A stretch of DNA of 44,577 nt from an uncultured Sphingobacteriaceae bacterium (GCA_946887045.1 CAMPKC010000037.1:1-44577), one strand, 5' to 3'. Shown: positions 32,261 to 41,313, counted from the first letter of the stretch. Notes: a model not told the origin generated them from the letters alone. Numbers and translations are program-made.

Positions 32261-33595
32261 ATGAAACTTTGGCAAAAAGATAAGCAAGTAGAAAAATCAG
32301 TAGAAACGTTTACCGTTGGTAAAGACCGGGAATTAGACGCGGAAATGGCAGCCTTCGATGTACTTGGTTCGCTTGCTCATACACGTATGCTCGAAAGCAT
32401 AAGTTTACTCAGTAAAGAGGATTTAAACACGGTTCAGAAAGAATTAAAAAACATCTACAAGGAAATTGCTGAAGGTAATTTCACGATCGAAGACGGTGTA
32501 GAAGACGTTCATTCGCAAGTAGAATTATTGTTAACTCAGCGTATTGGCGAAGCAGGAAAAAAAATCCATAGTGGTCGATCACGTAACGACCAGGTTTTGG
32601 TTGATCTTAAATTGTACTTCCGAAGTCAGATTCAGCGTACTGTCGAAAATACAGAGGCTTTATTTCAGCAACTCATTACCTTAAGTAACGAACACAAAGA
32701 CAAACTTCTTCCGGGATATACACATTTGCAAATTGCAATGCCGTCGTCTTTTGGCTTATGGTTCGGCGCTTATGCCGAGAGCCTTGTTGACGACTTGGAA
32801 ATGATGCTGGCTGCCTGGAAAGTTTGCAATAAAAATCCTCTGGGTTCTGCAGCCGGATATGGTTCGTCTTTTCCGCTAAATCGTACCATGACGACCCAGT
32901 TATTGGGCTTCGATTCCCTGAACTATAATGTGGTTTATGCTCAAATGGGACGTGGGAAAACAGAACGAATACTCGCTCAGGCTATGTCTTCTATCGCTGC
33001 AAGTCTTGCAAAGCTTTCAATGGATGTGACTTTGTTCATTAATCAAAATTTCGGTTTTATAAGCTTTCCTGATGAGCTTACGACAGGATCGAGCATAATG
33101 CCTCACAAGAAAAATCCCGATGTTTTTGAGTTGATGCGCTCGCGTTGTAATAAAATTCAGGCTTTGCCAAATGAAATTGCTTTGATGACTACTAATTTAC
33201 CATCGGGTTATCACCGTGATTTGCAGTTGTTAAAAGAAAATCTTTTCCCGGCATTTCAATCATTAAATGAATGCCTTGAGATGGCCGTCTTCATGCTTCA
33301 AAATATCTCAGTTAAAGATGATATTTTAAAAGATCCAAAATACCTTTATCTCTTTAGTGTAGAGGCTGTTAATGAAGATGTTTTAAAAGGACTGCCTTTC
33401 CGCGAAGCCTACAAAAAAGTCGGTCTTGAAATTGAACGAGGCGAGTTTAAAGCGCCGGAAAAAGTTCAGCATACACACGAAGGTAGCATTGGGAACTTAT
33501 GCAATCAGGAAATCAGCGCTGCTTTTCAGCAAACCTTATCTTCATTTAATTTTAAAAAAGTAGAGCAAGCAATTCGAGAGCTTGTATCCGAATAG
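32261..33595 (+). CDS. argH: Argininosuccinate lyase
   Basis: The 444-residue enzyme splits argininosuccinate into arginine and fumarate, the last step. The fumarase/aspartase superfamily signature GSSIMPHKKNPD lies at 276-287 with its flexible catalytic Ser. YTHLQ at 153-157 holds the second active-site His. SGRSRNDQ is at 104-111. The length is slightly shorter than E. coli ArgH (457) but complete. It follows the toxin gene by 15 nt and precedes an aminotransferase by 12 nt. Confidence 0.97.
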   Translation: MKLWQKDKQVEKSVETFTVGKDRELDAEMAAFDVLGSLAHTRMLESISLLSKEDLNTVQKELKNIYKEIAEGNFTIEDGVEDVHSQVELLLTQRIGEAGKKIHSGRSRNDQVLVDLKLYFRSQIQRTVENTEALFQQLITLSNEHKDKLLPGYTHLQIAMPSSFGLWFGAYAESLVDDLEMMLAAWKVCNKNPLGSAAGYGSSFPLNRTMTTQLLGFDSLNYNVVYAQMGRGKTERILAQAMSSIAASLAKLSMDVTLFINQNFGFISFPDELTTGSSIMPHKKNPDVFELMRSRCNKIQALPNEIALMTTNLPSGYHRDLQLLKENLFPAFQSLNECLEMAVFMLQNISVKDDILKDPKYLYLFSVEAVNEDVLKGLPFREAYKKVGLEIERGEFKAPEKVQHTHEGSIGNLCNQEISAAFQQTLSSFNFKKVEQAIRELVSE

Positions 33596-33607
33596 AAATA
33601 CCACATT

Positions 33608-34864
33608 ATGTCAGTATCACGTTTAGCACAAAATCTTAGAGGTTCAGAAATCATAAAAATTGCCGGCGAAATAAATGAGCTGAAGAAGCAAGGACAAAAC
33701 ATTGTTAATTTAACAATTGGAGATTTCGATGCTAATATATATTCCATCCCTGAAGAGCTTCAACAAGGCATTGTAAATGCATATGCAGCTCATCAAACTA
33801 ATTATCCTCCTGCAGATGGAATGTTAAGTCTTCGCGAAAGCGTTAGCGGGTTTTTAAAAGATGAACTGGGATTGAGTTATGCAACAAATGAAATATTAAT
33901 TTCAAGCGGTTCGAGACCGATTATTTATGCGACGTATCTTGCTTTAATCGATCCGGGGGACAAAGTTCTTTTTCCTGCACCATCCTGGAACAACAATCAT
34001 TATTGCGATTTAACCAGTGCAGATGGCGTCGCTATTTCAACAAGGGCGGAAAATAATTTCATGCCTACCGCTGATGATTTGCGCCCGCACATTTCAGGAG
34101 CAACATTGCTAGCTCTTTGCTCTCCATTAAATCCAACAGGAACAATGTTCTCTAAAAAGGATTTAGAAGAAATCTGCGATTTGGTGCTTGAAGAGAACAG
34201 CAAAAGAAAGGCGGGAGAGAAACCTCTTTACATCCTATACGATCAAATTTACTCCATGCTTACTTTTGGTGAGCATCAGCACTATGATCCTATAACTCTG
34301 CGACCCGAAATAAGAGACTATGTAGTTTATGTTGATGGAGCTTCAAAATGTTTCGCGGCTACTGGAGTACGTGTTGGCTGGGGCTTTGGTCCGAGTGTTG
34401 TGATTGATAAGATGCGCTCGATTGTGGGGCATATGGGAGCCTGGGCGCCTAAAGCAGAGCAGGTAGCGATGGCCGAATTCCTAAAGAATAAAACTGCTGT
34501 TGATAATTATTTAAGCAATTTTAAGATCCGCGTTACCAAAAGCCTCGATACTCTTTACAAAGGCTTTCAGCAATTAAAATCGGAAGGATTTAATGTAGAC
34601 GCAATTGAACCAATGGGAGCAATCTATCTTACTTTAAAGCTCGACTATGCAGGTAAAACCACAGAAGATGGGCAAGTTCTAAAAGACAGCAACGATATTA
34701 ACTTTTATCTTATCAAAGAAGCTAAAGTAGCTCTGGTTCCCTTTTCTTCATTTGGTACTGGTCCTGAAGTTAACTGGTTCCGAGCCTCGGTAGGAGCATG
34801 TTCTGCTGAAGAGATTGCTGCCATGATTCCACGCATTAAACAAGCTTTAAGTAAATTAAAATAG
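33608..34864 (+). CDS. Class I/II PLP-dependent aminotransferase
   Basis: The 418-residue fold-type I aminotransferase carries the PLP Lys247 (VDGASKCFAATG), the SPLNPTGTM motif for PLP and substrate carboxylate contacts, and a C-terminal Arg in NWFRASVG. The family covers aspartate and aromatic aminotransferases, so it may supply aspartate for ArgG or glutamate for the pathway. Its place at the end of the arginine operon supports this but does not prove it. A very strong terminator follows the stop. Confidence 0.9.
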   Translation: MSVSRLAQNLRGSEIIKIAGEINELKKQGQNIVNLTIGDFDANIYSIPEELQQGIVNAYAAHQTNYPPADGMLSLRESVSGFLKDELGLSYATNEILISSGSRPIIYATYLALIDPGDKVLFPAPSWNNNHYCDLTSADGVAISTRAENNFMPTADDLRPHISGATLLALCSPLNPTGTMFSKKDLEEICDLVLEENSKRKAGEKPLYILYDQIYSMLTFGEHQHYDPITLRPEIRDYVVYVDGASKCFAATGVRVGWGFGPSVVIDKMRSIVGHMGAWAPKAEQVAMAEFLKNKTAVDNYLSNFKIRVTKSLDTLYKGFQQLKSEGFNVDAIEPMGAIYLTLKLDYAGKTTEDGQVLKDSNDINFYLIKEAKVALVPFSSFGTGPEVNWFRASVGACSAEEIAAMIPRIKQALSKLK

Positions 34865-34912
34865 AAAAAGCAGACATTCCAAAAGCTCTATGCTTTGGAA
34901 TGTCTGCTTTTT
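34865..34912 (+). terminator. Strong intrinsic terminator of the arginine operon
   Basis: A perfect 19-bp stem (34865-34883 with 34894-34912; arms begin AAAAAGCAGACATTCC) encloses a 10-nt loop and ends in TTTTT. It starts directly after the aminotransferase stop. Confidence 0.92.
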
Positions 34913-35103
34913 ACGCGCTCATTCTCCGGGCGAACTAATGTACTTTTTTCCCTCCATTTTCTTTCAGCTTCCAAACTTGCGGACGAATTTAACCGCAATC
35001 AGATCTTACCTCAAAGGGCTTTTCGCCGAGGAACATCATTCCCGTTTGCTTCAAAACATTTTTGCACTTGGTGTGTTCAAAATAGTACACTAACTATAAA
35101 CAA

Positions 35104-35325
35104 ATGAAATCCTGTAAAATTTACTTTGCTGCGCTATTATTGCCTATAGCTTTAATCGCAGGCTCTTGTTCAAATAACTCTGCAAACGCAGATGAACCGG
35201 AAGTTGAAACGATGGACTCCATTTCAAAGGAACTTGATAAGAGCACTAAAGCTCTTGAAGATCAGGCTCAAAAAGTCGAAGCTTCATTGGAGAAAGTTGA
35301 TAAAGAATTTGAACCTGCTCAATAA
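35104..35325 (+). CDS. Small lipoprotein with charged coiled-coil tail
   Basis: The 73-residue protein has a signal sequence ending at the Cys in LIAGSC (about residue 22). A short Ser/Asn linker leads to an acidic/basic heptad-like helix (DSISKELDKSTKALEDQAQK). No family is recognised. It resembles small envelope lipoproteins with a coiled coil. It lies 5 bp before the next gene, suggesting an operon with the secreted Lys/Asn-rich protein. Confidence 0.7.
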   Translation: MKSCKIYFAALLLPIALIAGSCSNNSANADEPEVETMDSISKELDKSTKALEDQAQKVEASLEKVDKEFEPAQ

Positions 35326-35330
35326 AGATC

Positions 35331-36173
35331 ATGAAAAGAAAAAGCATTTTGAGGATCACTATCCTCCCCCTAATGGTATTTGCAGCCCTTGCATTTACAA
35401 ATCTGCAACCTAAGAAAGATAACGATAAAAACGATAAAGGAAATAAATCACAAGAACACGGAGGGGATAAAGGAAAAAGCGGAGATGATAAAGGAAAAAA
35501 TATCGACAAATCGTCGGGAAATAATAACCAGGCAAAGAGCCAGGGTAATAAAGAAGTGAGAAATCCTGGTAAAGACAATAATAAACTTGATAAAGGGCCG
35601 GGGAATTCGAAAGCTGATAATGGGAAGCAGGAAAACCGGAATGTATATCGCAGCAATGGAAATAGTAAATCCAGGAATGGAAACAGGAATGTAGATATCG
35701 ATTGGAATCTGGGAGATTTTGCAAACAGAAAACATCCGAAAGATCAGAAAAAGGTAACTATTTGCCACAATCCTTCATCAGAAAATTCAAATAACGGTGT
35801 AACTATTAATGTTTCCGAAAACGCCTTACAGGCCCATTTGAACCACGGCGACCAGAGGGGAAATTGCAATATAAATTATTCTGACCGCTGGTCCGACAGA
35901 TACGTTAAATCAAGAGAAAATGTTTATAATAGATATGAACAAACTTGGGAAACAATGTCCTACAGCGAGGCGCTTCTAAGATTAGCGGCAGATAAGCTTC
36001 TGGGTATAAGATCCAATCTGGATAGAAGCAGATCAACTCTAACATCTGATGAAATACAGCGTCGTGAGGCTCTTATTATGGATCTTCAAAACAATGTGTA
36101 TTCTCTTGAAAATCAGCTGGGGCAAACCAGGCAACAGCTTGATTCTGATGTAAATATTATTATCAAGTTATAA
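35331..36173 (+). CDS. Secreted low-complexity protein with CHxP...HGD...C module
   Basis: The 280-residue protein has a signal peptide (about 1-23). A Lys/Asn/Gly/Asp-rich, probably disordered region covers about 27-125. The module KVTICHNPSS ... ALQAHLNHGDQRGNC (141-179) follows; its Cys145, His146, His169, His172 and Cys179 are seen in many extracellular Bacteroidota proteins. A C-terminal helical, coiled-coil-like part spans about 205-275. Function is unknown; the Cys/His pattern could bind metal or form a disulfide. It is probably in the envelope or extracellular. A strong hairpin follows. Confidence 0.7.
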   Translation: MKRKSILRITILPLMVFAALAFTNLQPKKDNDKNDKGNKSQEHGGDKGKSGDDKGKNIDKSSGNNNQAKSQGNKEVRNPGKDNNKLDKGPGNSKADNGKQENRNVYRSNGNSKSRNGNRNVDIDWNLGDFANRKHPKDQKKVTICHNPSSENSNNGVTINVSENALQAHLNHGDQRGNCNINYSDRWSDRYVKSRENVYNRYEQTWETMSYSEALLRLAADKLLGIRSNLDRSRSTLTSDEIQRREALIMDLQNNVYSLENQLGQTRQQLDSDVNIIIKL

Positions 36174-36191
36174 TAGCAGCTGCCAAACAGG

Positions 36192-36227
36192 AGAAATCCG
36201 ATAATGCTTAGGCGTTATCGGATTTCT
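36192..36227. terminator. Bidirectional terminator between convergent genes
   Basis: A 16-bp stem (36192-36207 with 36212-36227, including one G-U) has the tetraloop TTAG. ATTTTTTT lies 3' on the plus strand, and a T-poorer tract on the minus side. Confidence 0.75.
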
Positions 36228-36243
36228 GTTAATATCAATTTTT

Positions 36244-36960
36244 TTAAGCCGCAGTAGAAATATGCTTCACCAAACTCCTTTTAGCCAATGGTAACAAGGT
36301 TTGTTCTAAGGGGAAAGTAATATCACTTTCTATGTGATACACCGCCGGATTCGGAAAATCACGCCTGCTTAATATCAAATCATTTTTAATGGCTTCAGGA
36401 GTGTAAATGAACGTTCTTGCGTAGCTCGAAATAAATGCGGTATTTATTCCCCTGTATTTCTCATCCTTGCTTTCAAAAATCGTAACCTGATATTCGTATA
36501 CATGGGTAGATTTTTCTTCACCGTTTCTTAATAAGATGTAGCCCTGGTACGGATATAGAGGCATAACACCAATTGGCTCAATACTTAGCCGACTTTCAAC
36601 AAATTCATAAATCTCTTTCCCTTCACGGATGGCAGGATTAAGTTCATTTAAAGAAAAGCTGATAATCGTCTCGATCTCTTGCATTAACGAATCATCTTTC
36701 ACCATCTTTTCGTAGGTGAGTTTCACGGCTTCTATATCAGCATGAGAGAGTCGCTCTGGAAAAGCTTTTTGAAGTGCCGATTTATTCTCTTTAAATTTCA
36801 GAAGGTTGTTATAATGGAACACCAGGTCATTTAAATCGGGATATAACTTCGTTTTATGAAAATGATGATTGATCTGTTGCAGATAAGCGAGCAGCTGATA
36901 TTTTTTACGTTCGAAATCTACCGAGCCTTCAATAAACCAGTTTACACTTAATGTTTTCAT
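36244..36960 (-). CDS. Conserved hypothetical protein of Bacteroidota
   Basis: The 238-residue soluble protein has no signal peptide or membrane segment and starts MKTLSVNWFIEGSVDFERKK. A largely helical N-terminal half is followed by a mixed C-terminal half. PLYPYQGYILLRNGEE (about 134-149) and INTAFISSYARTF look conserved. I do not recognise a named domain. It is convergent with the secreted low-complexity gene and divergent from the RsmI-like gene, so context gives no role. Confidence 0.65.
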   Translation of the reverse strand: MKTLSVNWFIEGSVDFERKKYQLLAYLQQINHHFHKTKLYPDLNDLVFHYNNLLKFKENKSALQKAFPERLSHADIEAVKLTYEKMVKDDSLMQEIETIISFSLNELNPAIREGKEIYEFVESRLSIEPIGVMPLYPYQGYILLRNGEEKSTHVYEYQVTIFESKDEKYRGINTAFISSYARTFIYTPEAIKNDLILSRRDFPNPAVYHIESDITFPLEQTLLPLAKRSLVKHISTAA

Positions 36961-37042
36961 ATACTTATTGATTTAACGATTAATAAAGCTTACGTCGATT
37001 AGTACATTCCATGTAATAATATAAATCTGTGTAATCTTTTGA

Positions 37043-37050
37043 TAAATTTG
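37043..37050 (+). promoter_or_regulatory. -7 promoter box of the RsmI-like gene
   Basis: TAAATTTG matches TAnnTTTG and ends 5 nt before the ATG, implying a leaderless or near-leaderless mRNA. Confidence 0.5.
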
Positions 37051-37055
37051 CAGGG

Positions 37056-37763
37056 ATGCCTAAAGGAACACTATTTCTGATTCCGGTGCCTTTAGCCGAA
37101 AATTCGGCTGACAAGGTCCTCACAACTTACCAGTTCAATCTTATTAACAATCTTACTACCTATATAGTTGAGAACGAAAAAACTGCCCGTTTCTGGTTAA
37201 AGAACATGGGATTAAAAATTCCCCAAAGCCAGTTATTAATTCATGTTTACGGTAAGCACTCCGAAAAGGTTGACATGCGCAGCTATTTTATAGAATTGGA
37301 AAACGGTAAAGATGTTGGATTGATGAGTGAAGCTGGTTGTCCGGCTGTAGCCGATCCTGGGTCTGATATTGTTGCAGAAGCTCACCGCAGAGGCATTAAA
37401 GTGGTTCCGATGGTTGGTCCAAGCTCTATTTTACTGGCTTTAATGGCTTCCGGATTTAACGGACAAAGCTTCACTTTTCATGGTTATTTGCCGATTGATA
37501 AGGCACAACGAAGCAAAAGAATCAAAGAGCTCGAAAACATCGCCGAAAGGCATAATCAAACTCAGATCTTTATTGAAACCCCTTTTAGAAATAATCAAAT
37601 TCTTGAGGATATCTTAAAAACCTGTAATGGCCATACACGCTTATGTGTGGCTTGCAATATAACAGCAGAAGATGAACAAATTATATCCCAACCCATTGAA
37701 CAATGGCGCAAAAAAAAGGTTGACTTCCATAAAAAGCCTGCAATCTTTTTGATATGTAAATGA
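37056..37763 (+). CDS. SAM-dependent methyltransferase, short RsmI-like (tetrapyrrole methylase fold)
   Basis: The 235-residue protein has the tetrapyrrole-methylase fold of RsmI, the 2'-O-ribose methyltransferase for 16S rRNA C1402. LMSEAGCPAVADPGSDIVAEA (about 89-109) and GPSSILLALMASGFNG (about 126-141) are diagnostic. It is shorter than true RsmI (about 280) and lacks the C-terminal helical domain. Bacteroidota often have such a short paralogue. The exact substrate is uncertain. Its stop overlaps the start of the monooxygenase gene by 4 nt. Confidence 0.88.
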   Translation: MPKGTLFLIPVPLAENSADKVLTTYQFNLINNLTTYIVENEKTARFWLKNMGLKIPQSQLLIHVYGKHSEKVDMRSYFIELENGKDVGLMSEAGCPAVADPGSDIVAEAHRRGIKVVPMVGPSSILLALMASGFNGQSFTFHGYLPIDKAQRSKRIKELENIAERHNQTQIFIETPFRNNQILEDILKTCNGHTRLCVACNITAEDEQIISQPIEQWRKKKVDFHKKPAIFLICK

Positions 37764-39352
37764 ATTTCTTGCCTTCACATAGTTCTGTAATTATCGTAGG
37801 AGCAGGTCCATCAGGACTCATGATGGCTGCACAACTTCTTCGATTCGGTATACAGCCGATTATTATTGATTCGAAAACTGAATTGAGCAAAGAGTCCAGA
37901 GCATTAGCCGTACAGGCTCGTTCTCTCGAAATTTTCAGGCAAATGGGTCTGGAAGAAGCCGCCTTGAAAGAAGGAAATATAGCAAAGGGATTAATTCTTC
38001 ATTTGGATACAGAAGAGGTTGCACACATTAATTTATCGAGTATTGGTGCAGGTAAAAGCCCGTTTCCCTATGTGCTGATTCTCGAGCAAACTAAAACTGA
38101 ACGCATCTTAGTAGACTATCTCACGTCCAATACATGCCCTATCTACTGGAATACTCAATTGATTGACGTTCATCAAACGGATAAGCTTGTAACTATTAAA
38201 ATCAATAGAGATCACGCAGAGGAATTTATTAGTTGCGATTGGCTAATTGGGGCGGATGGGTCTTCCAGCAGGGTGCGAAAAAGCTTGAAAATCGCTTTTA
38301 GCGGAGGGACGTACAATCATAAGTTCTTTTTAGCAGATGTTAAGTCCGGGCAAGGTGTTACCGCTGATGCTGTCAGAGCTTTTTTTACAGAGAATGGCTT
38401 TACAGCCGTTTTCCCAATGCACGATGCCAACTATCGTTTTATAGGTGTTTTGCCCCGAGCTTTATCGGATAAACCTGATCTTTCTTTCGACGATTTAAGA
38501 CCCTACCTGACTTATAATCTAGGTTTCCCGATGACAGAACAATGCTGTAACTGGTTTTCGATTTACCAGGTGCACCACCGAATGGCAGAACGGTTTAAAA
38601 CTCAGCGATGCTTTTTAATCGGCGATGCGGCACATATACATTCTCCGGCAGGGGGACAAGGAATGAATACCGGACTTCAGGATGCTTATAATCTTGCCTG
38701 GAAACTCGCTGGTGTAATCGATCAGAAGTACTCTGAAGCTATTTTAGATAGTTATGCAGAAGAGAGGATGCCGGTTGCTCAACGACTTTTAAAAACCACT
38801 GATAGACTTTTTACCTTAATCGTAGGACAAAATTGGTTAATCAGAAAAGTTCGGAATTTACTTTTGCCTTTGTTCAGAAGTAAAAGGATGAAAAGTGCTT
38901 CATTAAACCATGCAATCTTCGGCCTTATTTCTCAGACAGCTTTGAATTACCGACAAAGTCCGCTTTCACTTCATCATAGTATTGCAAAGAAAATTAAAGC
39001 TGGAGACAGACTTCCTTACATTAAGTTTTACGACGAGAAGTTAAAACAGGAAACGGATTTGCACAGCTGGTGTGAACCTATTGGCTTCACTTTAATCATC
39101 ATCGGACAGCTAAGTCAGCGCGATGTATTGGCGGTGGCTAAATGGATAAAACTAACCTATCCCAACGGCCTCAATTTTTTTTATTTGCCTCCGTCTGAGC
39201 GTAACCAGCATGTGTTTAGCTGTTTTGAGATCAGGGAAAATAACCGCAAGGCAATAGTTGTAAGGCCGGATATGTATATCGGATATATGAATGATGTAGT
39301 GGATATTGAGCTTATCGGAGGATACCTAAAGGAGAATATCGGTTGGGCTTAA
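37760..39352 (+). CDS. FAD-dependent aromatic-type monooxygenase
   Basis: The 530-residue flavoprotein belongs to the group A (PheA/TfdB) hydroxylases. It has the FAD Rossmann loop VGAGPSG at 13-19, the DG motif LIGADG at 162-167, and the GD motif GDAAHIHSPAGGQG at 288-301. The C-terminal part (about 400-530) fits the thioredoxin-like domain of phenol hydroxylases. It hydroxylates an unknown aromatic or quinone-like substrate with NAD(P)H. Overlap with the methyltransferase gene suggests an operon, though the two functions have no obvious link. Confidence 0.88.
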   Translation: MNFLPSHSSVIIVGAGPSGLMMAAQLLRFGIQPIIIDSKTELSKESRALAVQARSLEIFRQMGLEEAALKEGNIAKGLILHLDTEEVAHINLSSIGAGKSPFPYVLILEQTKTERILVDYLTSNTCPIYWNTQLIDVHQTDKLVTIKINRDHAEEFISCDWLIGADGSSSRVRKSLKIAFSGGTYNHKFFLADVKSGQGVTADAVRAFFTENGFTAVFPMHDANYRFIGVLPRALSDKPDLSFDDLRPYLTYNLGFPMTEQCCNWFSIYQVHHRMAERFKTQRCFLIGDAAHIHSPAGGQGMNTGLQDAYNLAWKLAGVIDQKYSEAILDSYAEERMPVAQRLLKTTDRLFTLIVGQNWLIRKVRNLLLPLFRSKRMKSASLNHAIFGLISQTALNYRQSPLSLHHSIAKKIKAGDRLPYIKFYDEKLKQETDLHSWCEPIGFTLIIIGQLSQRDVLAVAKWIKLTYPNGLNFFYLPPSERNQHVFSCFEIRENNRKAIVVRPDMYIGYMNDVVDIELIGGYLKENIGWA

Positions 39353-39355
39353 ATA

Positions 39356-39958
39356 TTAGCCATGTATCGTTTCGCTCTTTCCGTAATTCTGGATCACCTG
39401 AGCCTCGTATTCAAGTAATTCATTCCATCTTTTATCAACATCAATAGTTTCAGCATATTTTTTGGCCATTTTAATAAACATGGCGTAGTGACCAGCCTCG
39501 CTTATCATAAGCTCGTGGTAGAATGCCGATAACTTTTCATCATTGATGTTCTCTGATAATACTTTAAATCGCTCGCAACTTCTGGCTTCAATCATAGCAG
39601 AAAAAAGCAGACGATCAATTAGCTGAGCTTCTCTGCCACCGCCTTTTATTACAAACTTGGCTAATTCATTAACGTAATTATCCTTGCGTTCTCGTCCGAG
39701 GACAAAGCCTCGTTCTAAAATGATATCATGAACACGCTTAAAATGATCTATTTCTTCGCGAACCAAATCCGCCATCTCCTGAACCAAATCAGAAAGATTA
39801 GGGTTTTGCACAATTAATGTAATAGCATTACTCGCAGCCTTTTGTTCGCAAAAAGCATGATCGGTAAGAATTTCTTCGATATTACTCTCCACAACATTCT
39901 TAACCCACTTTGGATCTGTTGGGAGTTTTAGCTTAAGGATGGTTTTATCAGTACTCAC
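39356..39958 (-). CDS. miaE: tRNA-(ms2io6A37) hydroxylase MiaE
   Basis: The 200-residue ferritin-like di-iron hydroxylase modifies the isopentenyl group at tRNA A37. The expected helical Glu/His ligands are visible: DHAFCEQKAASNA, VREEIDHFKRVHDI, SAMIEARSCERFKVL and HELMISEAGHYAMF. The length matches MiaE. A -7 box TATCTTTG ends 4 nt before the start, suggesting a leaderless mRNA. It is convergent with the monooxygenase gene, the two stops being almost adjacent. Confidence 0.93.
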   Translation of the reverse strand: MSTDKTILKLKLPTDPKWVKNVVESNIEEILTDHAFCEQKAASNAITLIVQNPNLSDLVQEMADLVREEIDHFKRVHDIILERGFVLGRERKDNYVNELAKFVIKGGGREAQLIDRLLFSAMIEARSCERFKVLSENINDEKLSAFYHELMISEAGHYAMFIKMAKKYAETIDVDKRWNELLEYEAQVIQNYGKSETIHG

Positions 39959-39962
39959 AATG

Positions 39963-39970
39963 CAAAGATA
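39963..39970 (-). promoter_or_regulatory. -7 promoter box of miaE
   Basis: TATCTTTG on the minus strand fits TAnnTTTG, 4 nt before the ATG. It lies in the 30-bp gap after nadD. Confidence 0.5.
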
Positions 39971-39988
39971 AAAACTTGATCTGCGGTT

Positions 39989-40561
39989 TTATCGATATAA
40001 ATTTTTCGAATCTATAAACTCCAGCACAGAATCAGGGACAAAAAATTGTACATTTTTTCCATTTGAAATGGAGTTTCTAATAAACGTAGATGAAATTTCC
40101 ATTAACGGAGTATCAGAAATTGTTATTGAAGGATGTGAAGCCAATTCAAGATTTTCGAACTCCGGACGGGGATAGACCAGTATTTTATAATCCTGAAGAA
40201 GTAATTCGTAATTCTTCCACTTTTTCAACGACTTCAAATTATCTGAACCCATTATTAACGTAAACTGATGTTCGGGATAACGTTCTTTCAAATGCGTTAA
40301 GGTATCTATAGTATAGGATGGCTGCGGTAATTTAAATTCAATATCACTTACTTTTATGCGTTCTGCACTTTCGGTAGCAAGTTTTGCCATTTCAAGCCTG
40401 TCGTACATATTCACCAGATCACTTTTATTCTTTAACGGATTGTGAGGTGATACCACGAGCCAAACCTGATCCAATTGAGTGTAATGGGCTATGTAATTAG
40501 CAATTATTAGATGCCCGGTATGAATAGGATTAAATGAACCGAAGAAAAGACCGATTTGCAT
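39989..40561 (-). CDS. nadD: Nicotinate-nucleotide adenylyltransferase
   Basis: The 190-residue nucleotidyltransferase converts nicotinate mononucleotide to deamido-NAD. The HxGH motif lies at His14-His17 (GSFNPIHTGHLIIANY) and the second signature ISSTFIRNSI near the C-terminus. IMGSDNLKSLKKWKNYELLL is typical of NadD. It follows gmk in the same direction with a 75-bp gap, a common Bacteroidota order (yicC, gmk, nadD). Confidence 0.96.
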   Translation of the reverse strand: MQIGLFFGSFNPIHTGHLIIANYIAHYTQLDQVWLVVSPHNPLKNKSDLVNMYDRLEMAKLATESAERIKVSDIEFKLPQPSYTIDTLTHLKERYPEHQFTLIMGSDNLKSLKKWKNYELLLQDYKILVYPRPEFENLELASHPSITISDTPLMEISSTFIRNSISNGKNVQFFVPDSVLEFIDSKNLYR

Positions 40562-40636
40562 CTGAAAGATATTAGATGTGCGACATTAAATTTGAGATCA
40601 ACTAAGTTTATTCATTCACTAGCTATAAACAAGAAA

Positions 40637-41239
40637 TTAGACCCCAATATAGTTTGAGGCCGCAGAACCTTTGGCATTTATAAACTCGCGAACTAATATC
40701 TCCGCTTCTTCGCAAGCAGTCTGCAAATCGTTATTAGGTAAAATAATATCGAATCTCTCGGCGTAGCCTAATTCCTTACCGGCCTTGCTAATGCGTTCAC
40801 CAAGCTTTTCGGGGCTATCGGTCCCTCGTCCTGATAAACGCTGAACGAGTACTTCCAGAGATGGAGGTTGTACGAAAACAGCTAATGCCTGTTCGCCAAA
40901 TTTTTTCTTTAATCTCAGGCCTCCTTCTACATCAATGTCAAAAACCACCACTTTCCCATCCGCCCAGATGCGCTCGATCTCTGATTTTAATGTTCCATAA
41001 AAGGTGCCCGAATAAACCTCTTCAAACTCCAAAAATTCATGTTTGGCCACTTTATGCAGAAAATCTTCTTTAGATATGAAATAGTAATCTTTATCATTTA
41101 CTTCTGCGCCCCTGCTCTCTCTTGTTGTTGCGGAAATCGAGAATTCCAGCTCCGGTATTTTTTTTAAAAGGTAATGTACAATGGTTGTTTTACCTGCACC
41201 TGAGGGGGCCGAAAAGATTATAAGTTTACCTGTCTGCAT
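40637..41239 (-). CDS. gmk: Guanylate kinase
   Basis: The 200-residue enzyme phosphorylates GMP to GDP. The P-loop APSGAGKT lies at 11-18. The GMP-binding segment SATTRESRGAEVNDKDYYFI is near 36-55, and VVFDIDVEGG near 94-103. The length is typical. It lies downstream of yicC, with a palindromic element filling the 74-bp gap. Confidence 0.97.
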   Translation of the reverse strand: MQTGKLIIFSAPSGAGKTTIVHYLLKKIPELEFSISATTRESRGAEVNDKDYYFISKEDFLHKVAKHEFLEFEEVYSGTFYGTLKSEIERIWADGKVVVFDIDVEGGLRLKKKFGEQALAVFVQPPSLEVLVQRLSGRGTDSPEKLGERISKAGKELGYAERFDIILPNNDLQTACEEAEILVREFINAKGSAASNYIGV

Positions 41240-41310
41240 GTTTGGGTTATGGGGTTGTATGTTATAGGTTGTATGTTCTATCCCGCAACTTACAACCCAT
41301 CACTTATAAC
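41234..41310. repeat. Palindromic GTTATAGGTTG-type intergenic element
   Basis: GGTTGTATGTT (41267-41277) and AACTTACAACC (41287-41297) pair with one mismatch, with outer imperfect arms (GGGTTATGGGGTTGTATGTT and CATCACTTATAAC). Words match those of the element at 20078-20140, so both appear to be members of one dispersed family. Confidence 0.6.
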
Positions 41311-41313
41311 TAT

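Noticed and set aside
34890..35107. Two overlapping plus-strand frames of about 70 codons between the arginine terminator and the small lipoprotein gene
   Set aside because: They start inside the terminator hairpin, overlap each other in different frames, and show no recognisable protein character.
35246..35768. Long minus-strand frames opposite the secreted Lys/Asn-rich protein
   Set aside because: They are the antisense reading of low-complexity codons. The plus strand has a signal peptide and a known Cys/His module.
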